Part shown: positions 7,432 through 14,585 of the stretch, one piece after another | Position numbering within the stretch: the stretch's first letter is position 1 | Layout: each line of letters opens with the position of its first letter | Source of the DNA: Streptomyces sp. NRRL F-2664 | GTDB lineage: Bacteria; Actinomycetota; Actinomycetes; Streptomycetales; Streptomycetaceae | Reading direction: 5' to 3' | NCBI RefSeq assembly: GCF_000719345.1 | Contig: NZ_JOFX01000008.1 | Location: 62,001 to 126,000, forward strand | Length of the DNA stretch: 64,000 nt | Made by a program: the position numbers and the translations under genes | Notes under the pieces: generated by a model | Seen by the model: only the letters and a program-made list of their open reading frames with translations | The model's database searches: none | Told to the model about the DNA's origin: nothing

Positions 7432-7719
7432 TTAGTCTGGATTCGGTTCGTTCGGATCTGGAGACGCTGGTGGCGCGAAAAGGACGAGCACTGCAACCCC
7501 AACCTCCCTCGCGATGTCGTGGGCGACTTGGTAGTCGCAGTCACTGGTTCGACCGCTGAGCAGGTGCCCTATGGCCGAGTGATGCGAGAGACCCACGGCC
7601 TCCGAGAGGGAGCGGATCGTGTGCGGCTTTCCACGCCCGGGGTGATCCATTACCCACTTGAGGATGCTCGGATCGCGGAGCGTATAGCGCACTCTCACTG
7701 GCTCTCCATCGGAACGCAT
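7432..7719 (-). CDS. XRE-like helix-turn-helix regulator of the element
   Basis: This 95-residue protein starts at ATG 7719 (AAGAGCC upstream). Longer ATG starts exist at 7764 and 7845 but run into the divergent control region. The helix-turn-helix is IRSLSEAVGLSHHSAIGHLL, followed by SGRTSDCDYQVAHDIAREVG and a hydrophobic end VAVLVLFAPP. It closely resembles small Streptomyces phage repressors or Cro-like proteins. It lies just upstream of xis and reads the same way. It faces a second regulator across a region with inverted repeats, an arrangement typical of a lysogeny switch. Confidence 0.7.
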   Translation of the reverse strand: MRSDGEPVRVRYTLRDPSILKWVMDHPGRGKPHTIRSLSEAVGLSHHSAIGHLLSGRTSDCDYQVAHDIAREVGVAVLVLFAPPASPDPNEPNPD

Positions 7720-7761
7720 CGGCTCTTGATGAGAACAGTCAAGCACGGCCGGAGCCGCCAT

Positions 7762-7841
7762 GTCTACAGATCCGAACGGCTGGATGTGAAGTTTCGGCAA
7801 AGAGGTAAGGTCGCTAACATTGATCTGTAGACGATTCGTCT
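7762..7841. promoter_or_regulatory. Divergent control region with inverted repeats between the two element regulators
   Basis: An 11-bp sequence GTCTACAGATC (7762-7772) recurs as its exact reverse complement GATCTGTAGAC (7822-7832), 49 bp apart. The second copy overlaps a 13-bp palindrome AGACGATTCGTCT (7829-7841). The region is clearly less GC-rich than its surroundings, as promoters are here. It lies between the leftward XRE-like gene and the rightward regulator and probably holds both promoters and their operators. Confidence 0.5.
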
Positions 7842-7944
7842 GCATGCAAGGATGGTTGTACGGCCTGGCCTGCGACTTTTGTAGCCAGTGCGGCCCATCA
7901 TGGAGACAGCCGGAAAGATGGACGAGACTCTAGGAGACAGCGGC

Positions 7945-8403
7945 ATGGCGGCACCCGCCCCCGACGAGACCCGCAGCAGCGCCTCCCGTGAGCCCATCCC
8001 CGAAGGGCTCGCACGCGAGCTCGACCGCGACGAGCTGAGCCGGCTCGTGCGAGAGGTCAACGACGACGGCCGCGGCATCTCCTACCAGGAGATGTCGGAC
8101 CGAGCCGAAGCAGCCGGCCACCAGCTCTCCAAGCCGTACTTCCAGAAGCTGGCCACCAACGCCGTGACAACGGCCCCGTCGCCAGACCGCCTCCGCGCCA
8201 TCGCCGCAGGCCTCCGCCGACCGCTCGCCGTCATTCAGCGAGCAGCAGCTGTCCAGTTCCTCGACTACGAGGCAACGGAACTCTCCGGCTACGACGACGA
8301 CGTCCGCGTCATCGTGGCCCACCTGGCAGGCATGGGCGCCGGCGAGAAACGCCGCTGGCGGGCGATGATCGAGGCTGCAGAGCAGGCCGACCGAGATCAC
8401 TAA
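7945..8403 (+). CDS. Divergent XRE-type regulator, probable immunity repressor
   Basis: This 152-residue protein starts at ATG 7945, chosen because AGGAG lies 8 nt before it. Earlier ATGs at 7888, 7900 and 7918 lack a well-placed site. The central segment has a helix-turn-helix pattern (GISYQEMSDRAEAAGHQLSK, then PYFQKLATN and SPDRLRAIAAGLRRPLAVIQ), followed by an acidic helical C-terminal domain likely used for oligomerisation. It faces the Cro-like gene and precedes the integrase, as a phage repressor would. Which of the two regulators maintains the integrated state cannot be decided from sequence. Confidence 0.65.
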   Translation: MAAPAPDETRSSASREPIPEGLARELDRDELSRLVREVNDDGRGISYQEMSDRAEAAGHQLSKPYFQKLATNAVTTAPSPDRLRAIAAGLRRPLAVIQRAAAVQFLDYEATELSGYDDDVRVIVAHLAGMGAGEKRRWRAMIEAAEQADRDH

Positions 8404-8546
8404 CTTGCGTTCTGGTTGATATCTGAACCGTTCTCTTGTCGGACCGTTGTAGTGAGCAGCGGGTCACGCTATGTTTTCGGACACTAGGCGATGCCCGCAC
8501 CACAGGCACCAACGACGGGGTGCCTTGCGCGCACAAGGGGGCCGAC

Positions 8547-8804
8547 ATGCTGCGCTTCACCTACGAACTCAGTCACGATCTCAGCTCTGACGCACCCATC
8601 CGCATTCAGGAAGGTCGCGGGTGGGTGCACTACGAATTGCACAACGGAGTCTTCCTGCCGGAGGGTGCAGCCGCCCTGACCAGTGCGAGCCAGGCGCTCC
8701 TCGCCGGCGGCCAGTGGTTCCAGCTCTGGCGGGGAGACGTCATCTCCATGGAGACACCCGAGGGGCGCAATGGCTGGATATATCGAGGATCGATGGCTCA
8801 CTAA
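8547..8804 (+). CDS. Small hypothetical protein overlapping the integrase start
   Basis: This 85-residue protein starts at ATG 8547 with AAGGGGG 6 nt upstream. Its end overlaps the integrase start by 35 bp in another frame, so the two are probably translated together. The sequence is mixed beta and helix (DLSSDAPIRIQEGRGWVHYE, then LLAGGQWFQLWRGDVISM) with no recognised domain. The 142 bp before it, after the regulator gene, is AT-richer and probably contains the integrase promoter. Function unknown. Confidence 0.55.
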   Translation: MLRFTYELSHDLSSDAPIRIQEGRGWVHYELHNGVFLPEGAAALTSASQALLAGGQWFQLWRGDVISMETPEGRNGWIYRGSMAH

Positions 8805-10044
8805 GAAGCCGGACGAGGCCACCGGCAAACGGCGGCGCACCGCGCTCTACGGCAAAGGCAAGCGGTACAAGGTCACCGGCATCCCGGGGGTCCGCGCCCG
8901 CAGCTTCGATCAGCTCAGCGGCCCCAACGGGGCGAACGCATGGCGGGCCAAGGCACAAGCTGACTCCATGCGCGGCGAGTTCGTCGACCCGCGCGACGGA
9001 AGCATCACCTTCGCGGACTACTTCCGGGACCACTACTGGCCCACCCAGACGGGCGACCCCGGATCGCTGGACACGATCGAACGTCGCATCAGGGTCCGGG
9101 TACTCCCCCATCTGGGCAAGCATGCACTCAACACCATTCGCGTGCCCCAACTCCGGGAGTTTCTCGCCGCTCTGGATTCCCAGTACAGCGAGACCACCAT
9201 CCTCGAAACGTGGGGCACGCTGTCGTCCGTGCTGCAGGCTGCTGTCGATGACGAGCGGCTGGCGAAGAATCCCTGCTCGGCGCGGACCATCAAGCTGCCG
9301 TCCCGCAGGGAGCGGAAAGCGCGGGCGTGGAGCCGCGAGAAGGTGGCCGCAGTCCGCGAGGGGCTTGATCCTCGCTACCGCATCATGATCGACCTCGGAG
9401 TCGGGGCCGGTCTTCGCCAGGGCGAGGTCTTCGGGTTGAGCGTCGATGACATCGACGAAGCGAACGAGGTCCTCCACGTCCGCCGACAGGTACGAATCAT
9501 CCGCAACAGGTTGGTGTTCTCTCCGCCGAAGGGCAACAAGACGCGCTCTGTGCCACTGCCGGAGGCGTTGGCGCGCCGACTGCGGGCCCATCTTGATGCG
9601 TTCCCTGCCGCGTCCGTGAGGTTGCCCTGGATCAATCCGGGTGAGCCGATGACGAAGAAGGAGGCCGAAGCCTGGGCGCCGCAGTCGCACCGGCTGGTCG
9701 TGACGGGGGCTGTCGCACAGAACGCCCTACGCCGGTCGGCGTTCAACGAGGGGCCGTGGAAGCGGGCTCTGGCAGCTGCGGGTGTGATCCCTCCCGCTCC
9801 CCCGCGCAAACCGGGCAGCAACCGCATTGCCAAGCATGTCGCTGCTCCTCAGGAGGGGTTCCACGCCCTCCGGCACACGTTCGCGTCGGTTCACCTGCAT
9901 GAGCGTGAGTCGGTGGTCTCCGTGGCAGGGTGGTTGGGTCACGCAGACGCCGCCATCACCCTGAAGGTGTATGCGCACATGATGCCGGAGGCCGATGGTC
10001 GCGGTCGGCGGGCGATGGATGCGTGGCTCGAGGCCCTGCCGTAG
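8770..10044 (+). CDS. int: Tyrosine site-specific integrase
   Basis: This 424-residue tyrosine recombinase integrates and excises the element. The N-terminal 65 residues look like an arm-binding domain (KGKRYKVTGIPGVRARSFDQ). The core-binding domain spans about 75-175, and the catalytic domain runs to the end. Catalytic residues seen are Arg in GAGLRQGEVFGL, a beta-hairpin Lys in FSPPKGNKTRSVPL, HALRHTFAS (H-x-x-R), WLGHADAAITL (H) and the nucleophile Tyr in YAHMMPEA. All are present, so it should be active. It reads outward towards the attachment site 76 bp after its stop. The start is ATG 8770; an in-frame GTG/CTG extension lies inside the preceding small gene. Confidence 0.95.
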   Translation: MAGYIEDRWLTKKPDEATGKRRRTALYGKGKRYKVTGIPGVRARSFDQLSGPNGANAWRAKAQADSMRGEFVDPRDGSITFADYFRDHYWPTQTGDPGSLDTIERRIRVRVLPHLGKHALNTIRVPQLREFLAALDSQYSETTILETWGTLSSVLQAAVDDERLAKNPCSARTIKLPSRRERKARAWSREKVAAVREGLDPRYRIMIDLGVGAGLRQGEVFGLSVDDIDEANEVLHVRRQVRIIRNRLVFSPPKGNKTRSVPLPEALARRLRAHLDAFPAASVRLPWINPGEPMTKKEAEAWAPQSHRLVVTGAVAQNALRRSAFNEGPWKRALAAAGVIPPAPPRKPGSNRIAKHVAAPQEGFHALRHTFASVHLHERESVVSVAGWLGHADAAITLKVYAHMMPEADGRGRRAMDAWLEALP

Positions 10045-10119
10045 CGAATTCTCCCTGCGTTCTCCCTGTGCCGGCTTTCCGGGCGCGGGGAGAACACGTT
10101 TCGGCAGGTCAGGAAGCTA

Positions 10120-10140
10120 GTGGCACGGCGGTTGTGCCAC
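10120..10140. other. Probable attachment-site core (attL/attR) inside an alpha/beta hydrolase gene
   Basis: GTGGCAC (10120-10126) and GTGCCAC (10134-10140) form perfect 7-bp inverted arms around a 7-bp centre GGCGGTT. This is the geometry of a tyrosine-recombinase crossover site. It coincides with the place where the hydrolase reading frame stops looking like its family, around 10134. Nearby repeats (TTCTCCC at 10050 and 10060; GGGAGAAC near 10088) could be integrase arm sites. The matching copy at the other element end is outside the window, so this remains a prediction. Confidence 0.6.
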
Positions 10141-10802
10141 ATGTCGACGTTCTGCCCGTCACTGCCGTTGGTGAGGATGACGGTGGGGCGCCGCTCGGCG
10201 GGGCCGTCCGGGCGGAAGAACCACACCGGCAGCCCGGTCCTGCCCCACGGGACCCGGTCGGTGACGGCGGGGGGCGTGCACAGCCGGCAGAAGGTGTCCC
10301 ACGCCCTGCGCCCCGCCTCGTAGACCGCCCTCTCGTCACCGGGCTCGTCGGTGCCCAGGACGTAGAACAGTGCCTGGGCGTAGTACTGGGCCGCGCGCAG
10401 CGAGCGGAAGCGGCGGGTCTGCGACGGCGCCCGGCCGCCCTCCCGGCCCGCGGCCGGTGGCGCGGAGAGCTTGTCGCCCCAGGACCGGAAGGTGTCGGTC
10501 CAGGTCTGCTCGGACAGCCCCGCCGCGTTGATGGTGTTGACCGCGGTCAGCACCTCGCCGACCTCGGATGCGCGCATGCCCGCGGCTCCCAGGGCGAGCA
10601 GTCCGGCGAAGTTGAAGCCCGGGTCGGCGAAGAGCCGCATCGCTCCCGGTGCGGGATCGGACGCCGCCGCTGGCGGGGTGGGCGCGGCGGCCGCGGTGCG
10701 GCCGGTGCTCCCGACGGCGAGCGCGCCGGCCCCCGCGGCGAGCCCGGTGAGGGCGGCGCGGCGGGTGAGGGGGGCGGGCTGGTGCGGAGTGCGTGCGGTC
10801 AT
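10134..10802 (-). pseudogene. Tat-exported alpha/beta hydrolase, interrupted by the integrated element
   Basis: The N-terminal 223 residues of a secreted alpha/beta hydrolase remain. The twin-arginine signal is LTRRAALTGLAAGAGALAVG. The body includes YAQALFYVLGTDEPGDERAV and LPVWFFRPDGPAERRPTVIL, ending at TNGSDGQNVDMW, just where the nucleophile-elbow half of the protein should begin. The frame then runs on into element DNA (HNRRATSFLTCRN) and has no catalytic serine. The start is ATG 10802. The rest of the gene is expected at the far end of the element. The truncated product should be inactive unless excision restores it. Confidence 0.75.
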
Positions 10803-10879
10803 GCGGGGGACGCTACGGCGCGCCGCCGCGCGCGGGGGTGTGGCGCGCCCTCCCCTGCTCCGAACGGGCCCGCGGCCGG

Positions 10880-11557
10880 TCAGGTGCCGCGCCGGGTACG
10901 CAGGACGCAGTCGCCGCACAGGCCGGCGCCGGGGACGCGGTAGTAGAGGCAGCAGCTGCGCCGTGCGAAGGCCACGCCGAGCCCCTCCTCGTGGACGAGG
11001 GTGCCGGTGCCCGCGAGCGCGCCGCCCTCGGCGAGCAGGGAGCGCGCCAGCTCCACCGCCGTGCCGCCCGGCACCCGGTCGGTCAGCACCCGCAGCGCGC
11101 CGACCAGCCCGGACGCCGCGTTCCCGCGCAGGACGGTCGGGGAGACCCCGTACCGCTCCCGCAGTCGCGCCTCCAGGACGGCCAGGTTCTCCAGGACGGA
11201 CGTGCCGAGGCCTTCGGCCGGGCGGGCGTCGGGCTGCGGGAGCCAGAGCTGGAGCGAGCCCTCCTGCGGCAGCCGCCACCACACCCGGTCGGCGGCCAGG
11301 TCGGGCACCCGGCCGGCCAGGGCCGCGCATCCCAGCCCGACCGACCACAGCCGGGAGGCGATCCCGAACTGGGCGGTCGAGGCGGCCACGCGGCCCGGTC
11401 CGCTGCCGATCCGGCGGCCCACCTCGGCGACGTACGGGGCGAGCTGCCCGTCGTACAGCGAGGTGAGCGGCCGGAAGCCGGGCCCGGGCGGCTCCTGCCC
11501 GTACGGCACGGTGAAGAAGGGCCCCACGGCGGCGAGGCGCCGCAGTACGTCGTCCAT
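10880..11557 (-). CDS. (2Fe-2S)-binding protein of the FhuF ferric-reductase type
   Basis: This 225-residue protein ends with the FhuF signature: two adjacent cysteines and a CxxC (RRSCCLYYRVPGAGLCGDC), which hold a 2Fe-2S cluster in FhuF, the protein that reduces iron from imported ferrisiderophores. The body (ASRLWSVGLGCAALAGRVPD, then WWRLPQEGSLQLWLPQ) matches the actinobacterial branch, which has no other recognised domain. The start is ATG 11557; a longer frame upstream is low-complexity. It is not beside siderophore genes here. It stands alone 78 bp upstream of the broken hydrolase on the same strand. Confidence 0.75.
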   Translation of the reverse strand: MDDVLRRLAAVGPFFTVPYGQEPPGPGFRPLTSLYDGQLAPYVAEVGRRIGSGPGRVAASTAQFGIASRLWSVGLGCAALAGRVPDLAADRVWWRLPQEGSLQLWLPQPDARPAEGLGTSVLENLAVLEARLRERYGVSPTVLRGNAASGLVGALRVLTDRVPGGTAVELARSLLAEGGALAGTGTLVHEEGLGVAFARRSCCLYYRVPGAGLCGDCVLRTRRGT

Positions 11558-11964
11558 ACCCGGAATGATCTCAGGCGGACCACCCGCGGACACACCGCCG
11601 ACGACCACCTGTTCGATGCCCGGTCCGGCGGGCAGGACGGCCTGGGCGTCCGCGGGGCCGGCGGGGCGCGCTGCGTCCGGCAGCAGCGGATCGCCTCTAT
11701 ATCGTCGCAGGTCAGGGGTGATCACACGGTCCGGGGTGGCGGTGGGCGCGGCCGTCCGGGGGGCTCGGACCGTGCGGTGGCGGGGAGGTCCGTTGATCGG
11801 GATCACGGGCGCCGCGCGGCGGGGATCCGAGCCGCCGGAAACCCGCGTCACACCATTGCCGAATGGGGGGTTCATGAGAGGACTTCGAGGGGCTACATTG
11901 AGCCACTCGCGTTCACCTGACAGCCGGTCGCCTTTCACTCGTGTTTTGCACGGGGGGCGACGTC
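11558..11964. other. 407-bp intergenic region between divergent genes
   Basis: The region separates the leftward FhuF-like gene from the rightward acetyltransferase and must contain both promoters. Long frames cross it on both strands, but they have no start sites with ribosome-binding sequences and no protein-like character. I see no convincing repeat or RNA structure in it. Confidence 0.4.
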
Positions 11965-12699
11965 ATGGGCGCAGACTGTGCAACCACCCCACCGCCCAGA
12001 AGGACCGAAGGCTCCGTGCCCGTACCCGTACACCTCGCGGGCCGCACCGTGCGGCTCGAGCCCCTCGCACCCCACCACACCGAGGCCCTGGCCGTGGCCG
12101 GTGCCGAGGATCGTACGACTTACGCCTTCACCCCCGTACCCCATGGGGTGCAGGCGTCACACGAGTACATCGACCGCGCGCTCACCGATCAGGCCGCGGG
12201 TCGATCGCTCCCGTTCGCCATCGTCAGAGCCACTGACGGGCGCGTGGTCGGTTCGACCCGGTTCCTGGAACTCGACTACTGGCAGGGGCCGCTGGTGTGG
12301 CCCGCCGTGCCGGGCGTCCCGTTCGGCGATCCGGCGACGGCGATCCCCGATGCCGCCGAGATCGGCAACACCTGGCTGTCCCCGACCGCCCAGGGCACCG
12401 GCATCAACACCGAGGCGAAGCTGCTCATGCTCCGCCATGCCTTCGAGACCTGGGGGGTCCGGCGCATCTCGCTGCGCGCCGATGCGCGCAACGGCCGGTC
12501 GCGAGCCGCGATGGAACGTCTCGGCTTCACGTGCGAGGGAGTCCGCCGGGCCCATTCGCGGGGGCTGGACGGCGCCGTCCGCAGCACCGCCTTCTACTCG
12601 ATCCTCGACGAGGAGTGGCCGGCCGTACGGTCGATCATCGAGCTGAGGCTGTCGGCGGGGACACGCAGGCGCCGCCGCAAGACCCTGATCCCGGCCTGA
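11965..12699 (+). CDS. RimJ/RimL-type GNAT N-acetyltransferase
   Basis: This 244-residue acetyltransferase contains a complete GNAT fold: beta1 (TVRLEPLAPHHTEALAVAG), FAIVRATDGRVVGSTRFLEL, the acetyl-CoA loop region IGNTWLSPTAQGTGINTEAK, and RISLRADARNGRSRAAMERL followed by GFTCEGVRRAH. Members acetylate ribosomal protein N-termini, amino acids or drugs; the substrate here is unknown. The start is ATG 11965, with GGGGGG 7 nt upstream; a GTG at 12016 would still keep the domain. It converges on a decayed gene across a strong terminator. Confidence 0.8.
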   Translation: MGADCATTPPPRRTEGSVPVPVHLAGRTVRLEPLAPHHTEALAVAGAEDRTTYAFTPVPHGVQASHEYIDRALTDQAAGRSLPFAIVRATDGRVVGSTRFLELDYWQGPLVWPAVPGVPFGDPATAIPDAAEIGNTWLSPTAQGTGINTEAKLLMLRHAFETWGVRRISLRADARNGRSRAAMERLGFTCEGVRRAHSRGLDGAVRSTAFYSILDEEWPAVRSIIELRLSAGTRRRRRKTLIPA

Positions 12700-12732
12700 C
12701 CGGGCCGAAGAACGGAAAAACGGTCCTGCCCC

Positions 12733-12779
12733 GGCCCTCGTCCCGGCCTCCTCATCCGAGGAAGGCCGGGACGAGGGCC
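12733..12779. terminator. Strong bidirectional terminator hairpin
   Basis: GGCCCTCGTCCCGGCCT and its complement AGGCCGGGACGAGGGCC form an unbroken stem of about 17 bp, extended by CCTC/GAGG, with a 4-nt loop. It lies 33 bp after the acetyltransferase stop and overlaps the 3' end of the decayed propeller gene on the other strand. It would terminate from both sides. Confidence 0.7.
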
Positions 12780-13180
12780 GACTCCAGCAGCCGGGCGGGG
12801 GGCTCCGCCGCCGTCGGCCGGTCCGGCGTACAGGTCGGCGCCGAAGTCCCCGGGCAGGGAGTGGACGACCGTCCCATGGTCCGCCCGCACCGCCTGGTCG
12901 TCCACGCTGCGCCCTCGGCGAGAGGGGTCTCCTTGCCGGAGGCCGGATCCAGGACGTGCAGCCGCCAGGGTGCCTCGGCCGGCAGGCCCGCCACCCGCTT
13001 CTTGAACACCACCCGGGTCCCGTCGGGCGACAGCGACGGGCACTCGACGTTCTGCCGCAGGGTGCTCACGGTGCGCCCGGCCAGGTCCCCCCGGACCAGT
13101 GGGGTGCGGCCGCCGGTGGCCATGGTCGCGTGGAAGGTCAGCTCGTCGGCGGCGAAGGTGCGGGCAGTGGGGCGGGGGCA
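12752..13180 (-). pseudogene. Decayed TolB-like beta-propeller protein (C-terminal fragment, frameshifted)
   Basis: A fragment of a TolB/PD40-type propeller can be read on the minus strand: LTFHATMATGGRTPLVRGDL, then CPSLSPDGTRVVFKKRV and WRLHVLDPASGKETPLAEGA. The match then shifts frame to DDQAVRADHGTVVHSLPGDF and GADLYAGPADGGG, and shifts back to RLLESALVPAFLG before the stop. At least two frameshifts are therefore present. No start or N-terminal domain is found upstream. It is a remnant, and what the full protein did cannot be said. Confidence 0.65.
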
Positions 13181-13406
13181 CCCTACGGGGGCCAGGCACG
13201 GGCGGCCACCGGATCGGGAGGAGGCCGTGGGCGGCGGCCGCCGGGCAATGGGCCGTCCCGGGAAACCCCAAGAGAAGGAAAAGTGCGCAACCCCCGACGC
13301 ACTCCCGTTCATCTTTCGAACGGAAGAACCGAGACGTCGGGCACACCGGGCCGTCGTCGGACCACCCCGCCCCTCTGGGGCAGCACCAGCCGGAGAGCCA
13401 CCGCAC

Positions 13407-14585
13407 ATGTCGTACGCACCCCAGGGGCAGCAGCACCAGCCGCACGGGCCGGGAGGGGACGCCTCGCCGCCGCCCCACGGCGACCCGTACGGCCCGTGGG
13501 AGCCGGAGCAGCCGGAGCCACCGCGCCGCAGGGGCCGGCGCCGGCTGGTCGCCGGTGTCGCCGTCCTCGCGCTCGCGGGCACGGCAGCGGGGGTCATGGC
13601 CCATTACGAGATACCCCCGTTCACCGACAAGGGCTCCTCGGTGTCCTTCGGGCAGGGCGGGGGCGGCAAGGGTTCCGGGCAGGGCGGTTCCGGTGCCCAG
13701 CAGCCGGCGAACTCCAGGATGCTGATGCCGACCGGGCCGGCCGCCGACTTCAAGAACTCGATGACTTTGGCCGACGGCACCCATGTGGCCGTCACCACCC
13801 TGGACGGCAAGAAGTCCGGCTTCAAGGGCAAGGTGTGGGTCTGGGCGCCCAAGGAGTACAACGACCCGAAGTTCGCCAAGAGCGGCTTCCCGGTCATGAT
13901 CGCCCTGCCGGGCGGCGCCGGATACCCGAACAACTACTGGATGGGCACGGACCTCGGCCTCCAGACCAGCATCAGCAAGTGGTACGCGGAGGGGAAGAGC
14001 AAGCCCTTCCTGCTGGCCATGCCGGTGCTCAACCCCGGCCCGGACGACAAGGGCGTCTACTGGGACGGCTCCGACATCCCCGGCCAGCCGAAGATGGGGA
14101 CCTGGCTGACCGAGGACGTCCCGGACCTGATGAAGGCGAACTTCCGCACGGTGAAGTCCCGTGACGGCTGGGCCTTCATGGGCTCCTCCACCGGTGGCTT
14201 CGCGGGCATGAAGGCCGTGCTGAAGCACCCGGACAAGTTCAAGGCCGTGATCGCCTCCGGCCCGGACATCGTCCCCGACTCCTCCCTGTGGAAGGGCCAC
14301 GACAAGGAGAAGGCCGAGAACAACCCGGAGCTGCTGGCCCAACACCTCATCGACTCCAAGGGCCCGGACGTCTACATCGCCTTCCAGGTCGGCGACAGCG
14401 AGAGCAACAAGAAGACGCTGCCGGACGTGCAGAAGTTCGTCGCCGCCTTCGGCAACAAGGGGCCCGTGCACACCAGCCTGCGGGTGATCCCGGGCGGCCG
14501 GCACAACGCCAAGACCTATGTGCCGAGCATGGGTGAGGGGCCGATCCAGTACATCAGCAAGGTCATGGAAGGACCGGTCGAATAG
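13407..14585 (+). CDS. Membrane-anchored esterase of the alpha/beta-hydrolase (esterase D/antigen 85-like) fold
   Basis: This 392-residue protein starts with a Gly/Pro-rich cytoplasmic stretch, then RRRGRRRLVAGVAVLALAGT, an anchor helix at about residues 45-65. A Gly/Ser linker follows, and then a catalytic domain resembling secreted esterases: FPVMIALPGGAGYPNNYWMG, the nucleophile elbow WAFMGSSTGGFAG (G-x-S-x-G-type), and a late His in VIPGGRHNAKTY. The substrate is unknown; related enzymes cleave or transfer acyl esters at the envelope. The start is ATG 13407 (GGAGAG 10 nt upstream). Its 3' end overlaps the convergent carboxylesterase by 23 bp. Confidence 0.75.
   Translation: MSYAPQGQQHQPHGPGGDASPPPHGDPYGPWEPEQPEPPRRRGRRRLVAGVAVLALAGTAAGVMAHYEIPPFTDKGSSVSFGQGGGGKGSGQGGSGAQQPANSRMLMPTGPAADFKNSMTLADGTHVAVTTLDGKKSGFKGKVWVWAPKEYNDPKFAKSGFPVMIALPGGAGYPNNYWMGTDLGLQTSISKWYAEGKSKPFLLAMPVLNPGPDDKGVYWDGSDIPGQPKMGTWLTEDVPDLMKANFRTVKSRDGWAFMGSSTGGFAGMKAVLKHPDKFKAVIASGPDIVPDSSLWKGHDKEKAENNPELLAQHLIDSKGPDVYIAFQVGDSESNKKTLPDVQKFVAAFGNKGPVHTSLRVIPGGRHNAKTYVPSMGEGPIQYISKVMEGPVE

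Noticed and set aside
9939..10133. Open frame continuing the hydrolase through the attachment site into antisense integrase
   Set aside because: After the conserved NVDMW the residues match no hydrolase and lie antisense to the integrase; it is read-through into element DNA.
10045..10140. tRNA fragment as the integration site
   Set aside because: No cloverleaf or T-arm sequence is found; the flank is protein-coding.
11558..11938. N-terminal extension of the FhuF-like protein
   Set aside because: The added 127 residues are low-complexity and antisense frames are equally open; ATG 11557 fits the family.
12297..13406. Long plus-strand frame fused in front of the esterase
   Set aside because: It crosses the acetyltransferase in another frame and the decayed propeller antisense; the esterase has its own start and ribosome site at 13407.
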